Below, in pieces: positions 1 through 7,194 of a stretch of 64,000 nt of DNA (positions are counted from its first letter, which is position 1; every line of letters begins with the position of its first letter). The position numbers were made by a program, and so were the translations under genes. The notes beneath the pieces are model-generated. The model ran no database searches and had not been told where the DNA came from. It worked only from the letters and a program-made list of their open reading frames with translations. Source of the stretch: JBHJGM01 sp050331815 (GTDB lineage Bacteria > Verrucomicrobiota > Verrucomicrobiia > Opitutales > JBHJGM01); NCBI GenBank assembly GCA_050331815.1, contig JBHJGM010000002.1:1-64000 (forward strand), written 5' to 3'.

Positions 1-1268
1 ATCTCGACACGCGCAACATCGAGCTGACGCTGGTGGACCGCCGCAACCACCACCTGTTTCAGCCGCTATTGTACCAGGTGGCGACCGCCGGCTTGTCCGC
101 GCCCGACATCGCCCAGCCGATCCGCTCCATCCTCTCGGGCAAGGAAAATACTACCATCGTGATGGACACGGTGCAGGCCATCGATGTGGAGCGCCGTATT
201 GTCCATCTGGAAACCGACGCACCGCTCGAGTACGACTACCTCGTGCTCGCCCTGGGGGCGCGTACCACCTACTTCGGCAACGAGCACTGGGCGCAGTTCG
301 CCCCCGGGCTGAAAAGCCTCAACGATGCCCTGCGCATCCGAAATTTTATCCTCAATGCGCTGGAGCGGGCCGAGATCACCGAGGACCCCGAGGAACGTGC
401 CAAGCTGCTGACCATCGTTTTCGTAGGCGCGGGGCCCACCGGCGTCGAGCTCGCTGGGGCCACCGTCGAACTTGCCCGCAGCGTCCTGCGCGATGACTTC
501 AACTACATCGCCAAGGAGCGCGTGCGTGTCGTCCTGATCGACCGCAACGAGCGTGTGTTGAAAGGCTTTGACGACAAATCCTCCGCCAGCGCGGCCAAGC
601 AGCTGAAGCGCCTTGGCGTTGAACTCAAGCTCGGTACCAGCGTCGAAGACATTCGCGAAAACGAAATCGACCTGGGTGAAGATGGCCTCATCCGTGCCGG
701 CTGCATCATCTGGACGGCGGGAGTCGAGGTGGCGAAGGTCATTCGCTCACTCCCGGTGGAGCAGGATCGCGCGGGCAGGCTCAAGACCGCGCCCGATTGC
801 AGCCTGCCGGGTTATCCGGAGGTTTTTGCCCTGGGCGATCTCCTCCACCTGACGGATCCCAACGGCAAGATCGTCCCGGGCGTGGCGCAGGGGGCCTTGC
901 AGACCGGTAAGCACGTGGCCAAAATTATCGAGTCGGAAATCGAGGGCAATTTTGTCCCCGGCAAAGGCGAACGCACCGCCTTCACCTATTTCGACAAGGG
1001 CAGCATGGCCACCATCGGTCGCTCCAAGGCGGTGGCTGAAGTCGGCAAGCTCAAGTTCACGGGCTTCTTTGCCTGGCTGCTCTGGCTAGTCATCCATCTG
1101 ATGTTTTTGGTCGGTTTTCGCAACCGCCTCTCGGTGCTGACCAACTGGGTCTTCCAGTACGTGACGTTTCACAACGGCGCGCGCGTCATCTGGGGGCGCG
1201 GCAAGGAAGACAACGTGTTTGCCGCACAAAAAACCGGGGGGCCCGCGGAGGGCGCCCCGGCTGGTTAA
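1..1268 (+). CDS. ndh: Type II NADH dehydrogenase (NDH-2), 5'-truncated by window edge
   Basis: NDH-2 is a single-subunit FAD enzyme that passes electrons from NADH to quinone at the membrane face without pumping protons. The reading frame is open from the first bases, so the N-terminal FAD-binding glycine motif and true start lie upstream of the window. Visible are the second Rossmann motif FVGAGPTGVELAG for NADH, the conserved LALGARTTYFG segment after the first lobe, the ALGDLLHL-type FAD motif, and a hydrophobic C-terminal stretch (FFAWLLWLVIHLMFLVGF) ending in a VTFHNGARVI tail typical of membrane-anchored NDH-2. It ends at TAA 1266-1268 and converges on the cyclophilin gene, 24 bp away. 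A ferredoxin- or sulfide:quinone reductase is less likely given the C-terminal anchor. Confidence 0.9.
   Translation, partial: LDTRNIELTLVDRRNHHLFQPLLYQVATAGLSAPDIAQPIRSILSGKENTTIVMDTVQAIDVERRIVHLETDAPLEYDYLVLALGARTTYFGNEHWAQFAPGLKSLNDALRIRNFILNALERAEITEDPEERAKLLTIVFVGAGPTGVELAGATVELARSVLRDDFNYIAKERVRVVLIDRNERVLKGFDDKSSASAAKQLKRLGVELKLGTSVEDIRENEIDLGEDGLIRAGCIIWTAGVEVAKVIRSLPVEQDRAGRLKTAPDCSLPGYPEVFALGDLLHLTDPNGKIVPGVAQGALQTGKHVAKIIESEIEGNFVPGKGERTAFTYFDKGSMATIGRSKAVAEVGKLKFTGFFAWLLWLVIHLMFLVGFRNRLSVLTNWVFQYVTFHNGARVIWGRGKEDNVFAAQKTGGPAEGAPAG
1227..1263 (-). terminator. Intrinsic terminator of the cyclophilin gene, inside the ndh 3' end
   Basis: Read on the minus strand, a GC-rich stem (CCGGGG paired with CCCCGG around a short loop) is followed by TTTTTT. 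It lies just past the stop of the minus-strand cyclophilin gene and would end that transcript. The same bases encode the last residues of NDH-2 (GGPAEGAPAG) on the plus strand, so coding and termination overlap. Confidence 0.6.
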
Positions 1269-1292
1269 AGCCTAAGACCTGAAGGGGGGTCC

Positions 1293-2456
1293 TTAGAGTA
1301 CCTTGGCGTCGTTGATGACCACGTCCTCAACGGGCTTGTCGCCGGGGCCGACCTGTACCTTGGCGATGGTGTCGACAACCTTCTTGCCTTCCACGACCTT
1401 GCCAAAAATGGTGTGGCGGCGGTGCAGATGGCTCGGCTCGGAGACCGTGATGAAGAACTGGCTGCCGTTGGTGACGGGTCCTGCGTTGGCCATGGCCAGG
1501 AGGTACTTCTCATCGAACTTCAGATCGTCGTGAACCTCGTCCGGAAACGGCTTGCCCCAAACGGACTCGCCGCCGGTGCCGGTACCCTGAGGGTCGCCGC
1601 CCTGAATCATGAAGCCGTCGATCACGCGGTGAAAAATGACGCCGTCGTAATAATCCTGTTCGATGTGGGTCACAAAGTTGGCCACCGCCAGAGGTGCCCG
1701 TGCGGGCATGAGCTCCAGGGTGATGTCTCCTTTGGTCGTTTCGAGCACGACCTTCATCGGGTCGCGCTCCTTCCAGTCGTTAATAATTTCTTGCTGCATA
1801 TCTTCGGAAAGGGAACGGGCCGCCGCGGCCGCTTCGATGCGCTCAAGGCGCTCCTGTTGCAGGTTCTGCTCGCGCGCACGCAGGTAGCCTTGAATGCGTT
1901 GTGACAGGGCGATGGCTTCCTCGCGACCGTCAATACCGGCTTCCATGCCTTTATCGATGCCTATGCCCAAGGCGACAACTTCTTCTTCGGTCAGCTGCAG
2001 GCGGTTCAGGCCGATTTGCTGGGCGACTAAAAAGCCGACGGTCTCCGGGCTGGGCTCGGCGTTGGTGATGAGCTTGGCCACGCCCAGGCCGAAGGCTTGG
2101 CGTGCTTCCGGGTCGTAGCCTTCGCCGCGACCGCGCAGGCCCAACTGCGCGATGAAAAAGCCTAGATCCTCTGGCGTGATCGCTGCCACGCGATCAACCG
2201 CCGCGGTGTCCCCGGTCACTTCGATCGGGTCCGAGGTGGTGCTGATGCGCCGCGGCTTGGGATTCTTTTTTTCGCTGGCGTCGGTTTCCGCGTGATCGTG
2301 ACCTTCATGGTCGGCGTGCGCCTCACCTGAGTGTTCGTGTTCGGAGTCGTCTGCCGCCAGCAGCGGGTTGGCCGCCCAGAGAGTCAGGGCTGTGAACAAA
2401 GCCGTGGCCCGTGCCCACTGCAGCCAATGAGAATGCGTAATCTTTGCGGGTTTCAT
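1293..2456 (-). CDS. Exported cyclophilin-type peptidyl-prolyl isomerase with His-rich and helical N-terminal modules
   Basis: This 387-residue protein should catalyse cis-trans isomerisation of prolyl bonds outside the cytoplasm. A signal peptide (about residues 1-34) precedes a His/Glu/Asp-rich stretch (about 38-58) that could bind metal. A helical region (about 85-232) with two ALGIGI/FGLGV-type repeats follows, resembling the N-terminal dimerisation domain of FkpA-like FKBPs. The cyclophilin domain begins near Met234, with FHRVIDGFMIQGGDP and the NGSQFFIT motif. The tryptophan of cyclosporin-sensitive cyclophilins is His here (SHLHRRHTIFGK), as in many bacterial forms. A helical FkpA-type dimeriser on a cyclophilin is uncommon. 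A shorter cytoplasmic PpiB starting at Met234 cannot be excluded, but the upstream frame is clearly coding. Confidence 0.85.
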   Translation of the reverse strand: MKPAKITHSHWLQWARATALFTALTLWAANPLLAADDSEHEHSGEAHADHEGHDHAETDASEKKNPKPRRISTTSDPIEVTGDTAAVDRVAAITPEDLGFFIAQLGLRGRGEGYDPEARQAFGLGVAKLITNAEPSPETVGFLVAQQIGLNRLQLTEEEVVALGIGIDKGMEAGIDGREEAIALSQRIQGYLRAREQNLQQERLERIEAAAAARSLSEDMQQEIINDWKERDPMKVVLETTKGDITLELMPARAPLAVANFVTHIEQDYYDGVIFHRVIDGFMIQGGDPQGTGTGGESVWGKPFPDEVHDDLKFDEKYLLAMANAGPVTNGSQFFITVSEPSHLHRRHTIFGKVVEGKKVVDTIAKVQVGPGDKPVEDVVINDAKVL

Positions 2457-2534
2457 GCGGGGTCTTTTCGGTTGGTCCCGTCAGTGGGTCAAGGGCGAAT
2501 CCGGATTCGCCCCGATCGCCTCGACGGGCATTTT

Positions 2535-2573
2535 TTGAAGGAACTGTCAGGTTTATCTGCTATACTCACGTTT
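2535..2573 (+). promoter_or_regulatory. Predicted promoter, -10 box abutting the start codon
   Basis: TATACT at 2561-2566 is a good -10 hexamer. A possible -35 (TTGAAG, 2535-2540) is 20 nt upstream, longer than ideal. Transcription would begin near 2573-2574, exactly at the ATG at 2574, so the mRNA may be leaderless. Confidence 0.4.
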
Positions 2574-3563
2574 ATGCAGAACAACTTCCGACAGCGCTTT
2601 CACATGTTTTCGCCCTTCAAATTGCTTCTGGCCGCACTTTTTTCGGTGGCCTCCTCACTGAGCCTTTGGGCCCAGGAGACCAAACCCTCCGCGGAGGCGC
2701 TTTCGGCCGCCTTCAACGAACTGCTGGTCGCCGACGTGCTGGACGAGGCTACGCTGCAGACCGGGCGCGAGGCCGGCTTGAACGCGATCAACCTCTTTGA
2801 AGCCCAGGCGCTGCGCACCCTGCGCGGGGAAGGCTCCTTCGATGGCATCGTCGAGGCCTACGACGCCGTCGACGAATCCTTTACCCCGGAGGACAGCTTC
2901 GTCTTTGCTACCCAAAACGAATGGGACGGCATGGGCCACCTGCTACGCGCCCGCAAGGCGCAGCTTGAAGAGAATGCCGAAGCCTTTGAAACGCACGCCA
3001 AGCAGGCCTTTTGGCTGGCGCCGGACATGGCACCGCTCCTTGTTCAGTGGATCAACGACCATCGCCTGCAGGAAATGCTCAAGACCTACCGCCTGCCGAT
3101 GGAAATCGAACTGCTCAACGTGGCTGGCGAAACGACCTCACTGGCGCAGTTGGCCGAGGGTCAAAAGGCCGTGCTTTTAGATTTTTGGGCTTCTTGGTGC
3201 GCGCCCTGCCTGGCCCTGCTGCCCGAGTTGAAGGAACGCGCCGATGTGCTCGCGCCCCAAGGTGTGGTGGTCGCTGGCATGAACACCGAAAACCTCGAAG
3301 ACGCCAAAGGCACCTATGAGTCCGAAGGCATCGAGTTTGCCTGGCTCGTGGAACCCGAATCCCGCCCCTTCTCCCGCGACCTGCGCATCGAAACCCTGCC
3401 ACGCATGATCTTGGTGACGCCCGAAGGAAAGGTGCTTTTCAACGGTCATCCCGGCGACCCTCTACTGGAAAAAGCCCTGGAGGAGGTTGGCGCATCGCTG
3501 ACGCCCGAAACCGCCGCCACTACCACTCCGGCCGCCGACGCCGCCAGCGCCAACGCTGGCTAA
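2574..3563 (+). CDS. Exported TlpA-like thioredoxin-fold protein
   Basis: Predicted 329-residue protein with an N-terminal signal peptide (hydrophobic LLLAALFSVASSLSLWA) and a C-terminal thioredoxin-like domain. The redox motif WCAPC is at about residues 208-212, followed by the LPRMILVTPEGKV cis-proline region. TlpA/ResA-like proteins reduce disulfides outside the membrane, for example in cytochrome or oxidase maturation. The middle segment (about 35-170) is Ala/Glu-rich and helical with no recognised domain. The start is ambiguous: ATG 2574 follows the -10 box with leaderless spacing, and ATG 2604 (319 residues) also leaves a full signal peptide. No Shine-Dalgarno sequence is visible before either. 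The C-terminus ends in a low-complexity Ala/Thr tail. Confidence 0.8.
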   Translation: MQNNFRQRFHMFSPFKLLLAALFSVASSLSLWAQETKPSAEALSAAFNELLVADVLDEATLQTGREAGLNAINLFEAQALRTLRGEGSFDGIVEAYDAVDESFTPEDSFVFATQNEWDGMGHLLRARKAQLEENAEAFETHAKQAFWLAPDMAPLLVQWINDHRLQEMLKTYRLPMEIELLNVAGETTSLAQLAEGQKAVLLDFWASWCAPCLALLPELKERADVLAPQGVVVAGMNTENLEDAKGTYESEGIEFAWLVEPESRPFSRDLRIETLPRMILVTPEGKVLFNGHPGDPLLEKALEEVGASLTPETAATTTPAADAASANAG

Positions 3564-3576
3564 ACGCGCCGCCTCG

Positions 3577-4053
3577 TTAAATACTGCTACTGCTGCTGTC
3601 GCGGGCGGCGTTCTGCTGGACTTCCAGCGTTGTGACGAGCCCTTCGACGAGGCGCTCGATCAGCTTCAGGCTTTCGCTGGCCGGGGAAAAGTCGACATCG
3701 TCGACGTGCCAGAATTCCGTCTGCGATTCGAACTGCGGGAATTTCATCCGCATCAGCGGACGGTGCTCCAACTCCTTCAGGGCGATGACGCGTTCAGCCG
3801 CCGCCCAGTCCGCCGGCGAAGCCGCCACCTTGCGCTCGCCACAGAGGCGCAGCGGGATGCCACGCCGCATCAGCGCATTGCGCGTGAACGGTGAGAGGTG
3901 AGGGCGTTCCGGAGCCATTTCAACTGACAGGCCGCGCGAGAAGGCCGACCAGTCCAAACCGCGCGCCTGCGCCAGGTGATTGAAAAGACCCTCGGCAAAG
4001 CGGCTGCGAAAGTAATTGCCCGTGCAGAGAAACAGGATGCGTCGTTGGGCCAT
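3577..4053 (-). CDS. Low-molecular-weight protein-tyrosine-phosphatase-like protein
   Basis: 158-residue protein whose N-terminus matches the LMW phosphatase P-loop: FLCTGNYFRS gives C-x5-R with Cys10 and Arg16. In the family this loop dephosphorylates phosphotyrosine or, in arsenate reductases, handles arsenate. The usual Asp-Pro general-acid motif near the C-terminus is not obvious; a WHVDDVDF segment sits roughly where it would be expected, so activity is uncertain. The ATG at 4053 was chosen because AAGGTG lies 5 nt before it and the phosphatase homology begins at once; an upstream in-frame start at 4089 adds residues unlike the family. It converges on the thioredoxin-fold gene with 13 bp between stops. 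Confidence 0.7.
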   Translation of the reverse strand: MAQRRILFLCTGNYFRSRFAEGLFNHLAQARGLDWSAFSRGLSVEMAPERPHLSPFTRNALMRRGIPLRLCGERKVAASPADWAAAERVIALKELEHRPLMRMKFPQFESQTEFWHVDDVDFSPASESLKLIERLVEGLVTTLEVQQNAARDSSSSSI

Positions 4054-4086
4054 TGGATCACCTTCAACGCACCAGCCGTGCGATTG

Positions 4087-4124
4087 CAAAAAAGAACCAC
4101 CCTCCGGGGCAGGAAGGTGGTCCT
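4087..4124 (-). terminator. Intrinsic terminator on the minus strand
   Basis: On the minus strand ACCACCTTCC pairs with GGAGGGTGGT (one G-U) and is followed by TCTTTTTT. It lies directly upstream of the phosphatase gene. It would stop minus-strand transcription arriving from the 4.1-4.5 kb region and insulate the phosphatase gene. Confidence 0.65.
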
Positions 4125-4486
4125 AATATGACCGGTTCCCTTGGGCGGGAAGGCCGGTCTCGCTACTTCGGTTTGCTATGCTACGCTACTCTGGTTGCCG
4201 TACTCCTATTTTTGGGCACAACGCCCAAAATTCGTGAAAGTTGCGGTCGCCGCGCTGCGGACGGGGAAAATCGTCAGGGAGTTGGTGTTGGCAGGTCGGG
4301 GTGGTTTCCCGAAACCTGATATGCCTCAGGTGGTGCGTGCATTGTATATCGCTGCCGATTTCGGCGAATTTACTCACTCAGGTGAAAACCCTGCGAATGG
4401 CAGGCATTTCCTCCGCCGCCCGTCAAATTCGTGTCAACAAGCGCGCAGCTGCACCCATCTACAGGGCCTGCTTGAAGTACTTACGT
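4125..4486. other. Non-coding stretch with several hairpins
   Basis: No convincing coding frame is present. Visible structures are an 8-bp perfect stem TTTTGGGC/GCCCAAAA near 4208-4228 and an interrupted stem GACCGG...CCGGTC at about 4130-4161. A minus-strand terminator bounds the segment on the left. It could be a 3' untranslated region or an unrecognised RNA. Motifs of tmRNA, RNase P RNA and SRP RNA were looked for and not found. Confidence 0.4.
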
Positions 4487-4518
4487 GGCTCTCGGCCTTT
4501 TCAGCACTGGCCGAGAGC
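4487..4518. terminator. Strong hairpin after the sigma operon
   Basis: A perfect 10-bp stem GCTCTCGGCC/GGCCGAGAGC with an 11-nt loop lies about 11 bp beyond the stop of the last gene of the minus-strand sigma operon. It has no U-run on either strand, so it may protect the 3' end or pause polymerase rather than act as a classic terminator. Confidence 0.45.
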
Positions 4519-4528
4519 AACACTAAAA

Positions 4529-5305
4529 CTACTCGGCAGCCGCTTCGCTGGGCTCCGTGGCTTCTTCCGGAGGTGGTTCAAGTCCGCTGGGTCTTCGGCG
4601 TTCCTGCCGTTCGCGCATGCGCTCCAAAAAACGCTGGCGTCGTTCCGGATTAACGGTCGCGGCCTCGCCATCCTCAAGGGACGGGGACGAACCCTCGCCT
4701 GCCTGCGGACGCCCGCCACGCAGCTCAAAGTTTGCCTTGGCCAGCGCGCGCAACTCCTCGTAGGTGACACCCGAGGCGCGGATCTCGTCGAGCTGCTGCT
4801 GCAGGTACGCCGCACGCGCGTCGGGTGATAGCTCTCGCAAGGCGGCAAAGTGCTCCCGGCGCTCTTCGACGCTGCGGCTGGCAATGTAGACGCGCAACCA
4901 GCGACGGTCGTCCTCACCGATCTTCTTGAAAGTGGTGCGCATCTGCTCGATGCGGCCCTTGAGCTGTTCCTTTTCCTCAGGGCTCATCTGCTCGACGTGC
5001 TGCAGGAAGCCGATCAGACGCCGCAGCTTGTCAGGCTCGAGATCGATCAAATGCTCCATCAGGGCGAGTTCGCGGTCATCGGGCAAACGTGGCGGCGGCC
5101 TTTCGCGTACTACGCGCGGCCGCAGGGGTTTGGGCACCGAATCTGGCTCCAGTCGTGCGTCGGAGGCCGTCTCGCTCTTGGGCTGCGCATCAGCGTTCGC
5201 GGCATCGCCGATCGGGCTCAGGCTGAAAGCGATCGCCAGAAAACCAGCGCGAACGATTCCCCCGCGCACCTGAAATGTCCATTGGTTTCGGCTGAAAAGT
5301 CTCAT
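4529..5305 (-). CDS. Hypothetical exported, charge-rich protein of the ECF sigma operon
   Basis: 258 residues, not recognised as a named family. A basic N-terminus and hydrophobic segment (about 15-38, ending GDAANADA) look like a signal peptide. The mature part is Pro/Arg-rich, then strongly helical and charged (about 75-190; MSPEEKEQLKGRIEQMR and similar), and ends in a Pro/Glu-rich tail. The helical part recalls the Spy/CpxP or DUF3106 type of periplasmic protein found next to ECF sigma and anti-sigma genes, but this is only an impression. Its ATG overlaps the TGA of the preceding gene (ATGA, 5302-5305), indicating translational coupling and shared regulation with the sigma factor. Confidence 0.6.
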   Translation of the reverse strand: MRLFSRNQWTFQVRGGIVRAGFLAIAFSLSPIGDAANADAQPKSETASDARLEPDSVPKPLRPRVVRERPPPRLPDDRELALMEHLIDLEPDKLRRLIGFLQHVEQMSPEEKEQLKGRIEQMRTTFKKIGEDDRRWLRVYIASRSVEERREHFAALRELSPDARAAYLQQQLDEIRASGVTYEELRALAKANFELRGGRPQAGEGSSPSLEDGEAATVNPERRQRFLERMRERQERRRPSGLEPPPEEATEPSEAAAE

Positions 5306-5958
5306 TGAAGGATCGAGGGGTCCAGCCCCTGCAGGTCGGTGTCGTCCAGCAGCATGGCGATGGTGAACAGATCATCCTGCAATACCATCAGCTCGCCCAT
5401 CTCCGCCGACAGCAAGGGATCGTCCGCGGCGTAGGTCTGGGTCGCCATATTGGCGGTACCGGCCACTAGCCCTCCTTCGGGGGCGGGTGTCGCGGTGTCC
5501 GGATCAACTGCGGCCATGCCATCCGGGGTGCCTGCTTTCTGCAGCGCCGGGTTGATCCCGAAAAACAGCCAGACAAAGGCGACCATGCCGATCAACAGGC
5601 CGGCAGCCATCGTACTGACCGCGACCACCCAGGCAGGAAAGCCAACGACCTTTTGCACATCTTCGCGTCGCGCCGGGGCATCCTGCAAAACATCCCCCTT
5701 GGTTTCTTCGGCAATGCGGGCCAGAGTCTTTTGCGTGAAATCGTCTTTTGGGCGCAGTGGACGCGCCTCCAGCAGCCCTTCAATGGCGGGTTCCACAGCC
5801 TCTTCCTGATTACCGGCTTCCGCCTGAATTCGCGCTAGCGTCGCCTGGGTCTGAGTCGTGTCCGCCTTCACCGGCTGAGCCTGCAGCAGCGCGTCAATCC
5901 GCGCATCGAGGGCATCGGAAGGCTCGGGGGGAAAGGTTTCTGAACGTGCGTCGGGCAT
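5302..5958 (-). CDS. Single-pass membrane protein, probable anti-sigma factor
   Basis: Predicted 218-residue protein with an acidic cytoplasmic N-terminal part (about 1-110), one membrane helix (about 120-145, WVVAVSTMAAGLLIGMVAFV) and an external C-terminal part. This layout and its place right after an ECF sigma gene fit an anti-sigma factor that holds the sigma at the membrane, although the zinc-binding HxxxCxxC motif of many anti-sigmas is absent. ATG 5958 was chosen because a TATAAT lies 4 nt upstream and the extra residues from 6033 look non-coding. An upstream start at 6033 would overlap the sigma gene by 11 bp. The 3' end overlaps the next gene by 4 bp. Confidence 0.65.
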   Translation of the reverse strand: MPDARSETFPPEPSDALDARIDALLQAQPVKADTTQTQATLARIQAEAGNQEEAVEPAIEGLLEARPLRPKDDFTQKTLARIAEETKGDVLQDAPARREDVQKVVGFPAWVVAVSTMAAGLLIGMVAFVWLFFGINPALQKAGTPDGMAAVDPDTATPAPEGGLVAGTANMATQTYAADDPLLSAEMGELMVLQDDLFTIAMLLDDTDLQGLDPSILQ

Positions 5959-5962
5959 GCTG

Positions 5963-5968
5963 ATTATA
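5963..5968 (-). promoter_or_regulatory. Consensus -10 hexamer before the anti-sigma-like gene
   Basis: On the minus strand a perfect TATAAT is followed by CAGC and the ATG at 5958. No good -35 is visible 16-18 nt upstream. It may be a weak internal promoter giving a leaderless mRNA, or chance. Confidence 0.3.
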
Positions 5969-6022
5969 ATTGGATCCGTCGGTAAAACACCGCTAAAGAC
6001 GCGAAAGTTACGCCCAAGCCTC

Positions 6023-6583
6023 TCATCGGGCAAACTCCTTCAAGGCTTCGCGCAGGCTTTGCCGCGCGCGAAAGATCCAGGTCTTCACGGCGCTGACGGA
6101 GGCATCCATCGAGTCGGCGATTTCCTCGTAGCTGAGCTCCTGCTGCTTGAGCAGCAAAATCGCCGTGCGCTGATTTTCCGGCAGGGTTTGCAGGGCCTGT
6201 TCGAAAGCCTCCTCGATTTCCAGCTGGCCCAGCGCGTCGCGCCCTTCGACCGAGCCGCCCAGGTCCGCCGGGTCGACGGTGTCCAGGGGTTTGCGCTGCT
6301 GGCGGCGATACTCGTTGATCAGCAGCCGCCGCGCGATCTGGAAAAGGTAGGTCGTGAACTTTGCCGTGGGACGGTAGCCCGGTGCCGCCCGGTACAGGCG
6401 CACAAAAACAACCTGTGTGAGGTCTTCGGCCTGCTCGCGCGAGCGGATCGAGCGAAAGAAAAAATTGATCAGCGGCCCCTGCCATTTCTCAACAAGCGTG
6501 CGCAGTGCCGCGTCGTCACCCGCCCCTACCGCCAGCATCAGGCGGACGTCTTCATCGTACGGCTCGGCGGACTCGGTAGGCAT
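6023..6583 (-). CDS. ECF-type RNA polymerase sigma factor
   Basis: 186-residue sigma-70 family protein of the extracytoplasmic function group. Region 2 is seen as the AEDLTQVVFVRLYRAAPGY segment with the following FTTYLFQIARRLLINEYRR. Region 4 is the LPENQRTAILLLKQQELSYE helix-turn-helix with SVSAVKTWIFRARQSLR. Regions 1.1 and 3 are lacking, as expected. It should direct polymerase to a small stress or envelope regulon and be held inactive by the membrane protein encoded next. ATG 6583 was preferred to an upstream in-frame start at 6634 because homology begins soon after it. It is the first gene of a three-gene minus-strand operon. Confidence 0.9.
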   Translation of the reverse strand: MPTESAEPYDEDVRLMLAVGAGDDAALRTLVEKWQGPLINFFFRSIRSREQAEDLTQVVFVRLYRAAPGYRPTAKFTTYLFQIARRLLINEYRRQQRKPLDTVDPADLGGSVEGRDALGQLEIEEAFEQALQTLPENQRTAILLLKQQELSYEEIADSMDASVSAVKTWIFRARQSLREALKEFAR

Positions 6584-7194
6584 AACAAACAGCAAAAAAC
6601 AGCGGCGGTGACTCTGGAAGCAGTTTGGCTGCAACAGTCTGCGACGCCAAGCTTCAAGCCCGGGCGGGAACGCAGCCAGACAGCCACGAGCAAGGGTGAA
6701 AGCTACTGAGTCAAACCCACAGTGCCGGTCAAAGTTGCGGCTCGGTCAAACGTTTCATTCACAGGCCATCTGAGACGGATGTGAATAAGTGCAAATAAGG
6801 CGAATAAGAAAAATAAGTTAAAATTGCCCGAATCGACGTCACGAAGCAGCCTCCAACCCAAGGTCCGCCGGCTTGGCCACTCTACCGAAAACACCGGTGT
6901 TCGGGCCCACGCGCCACGCATCGAGAATGCTTTTTCATTTCTTGCTGAATGGGAGAGCTTTATGATTTTGCGCTGAAGTCCACTAAATATGGGCTAAATT
7001 TTTTTGAAAAACACTACATTTAGGTTTTACACAAACGCCACTGAGATTTACGCTCAGAACTGTTCACCGCACTGATTCTGACTCGCATCCAATCGCCCAA
7101 AGACCTTCGGCGACTTTCTTGGAGGCGTCACTTGGACTGGATTCACCGCGTTACAAATCGCAGACAATCGTAACAATAGGTATTAGCATTCGTA
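6584..7194. other. Long AT-rich intergenic region between the sigma operon and nrdB
   Basis: This 611-bp divergent spacer carries the promoters of the sigma operon (leftward) and nrdBA (rightward). The part from about 6760 is clearly lower in G+C than its surroundings. Apart from the NrdR-type boxes at 6980-7026, nothing coding is supported. Confidence 0.6.
6980..7026 (+). promoter_or_regulatory. Tandem NrdR boxes upstream of nrdBA
   Basis: Two 16-bp sites resemble the NrdR consensus (ACACTATATATAGTGT). Box 1 at 6980-6995 (CCACTAAATATGGGCT) has 11 matches and box 2 at 7011-7026 (ACACTACATTTAGGTT) has 13. Their starts are 31 bp apart, the three-helical-turn spacing characteristic of NrdR pairs. 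A TTGAAA at 7004-7009 between them could be a -35 element. NrdR represses ribonucleotide reductase genes when dATP is high. No nrdR gene is in the window. Confidence 0.65.

Noticed and set aside
4398..4500. Short plus-strand frame beginning MAGISSAARQIRVNKR, resembling ribosomal protein S20
   Set aside because: Similarity is limited to about 15 residues. The frame then runs into the antisense of the exported-protein gene without S20 features.
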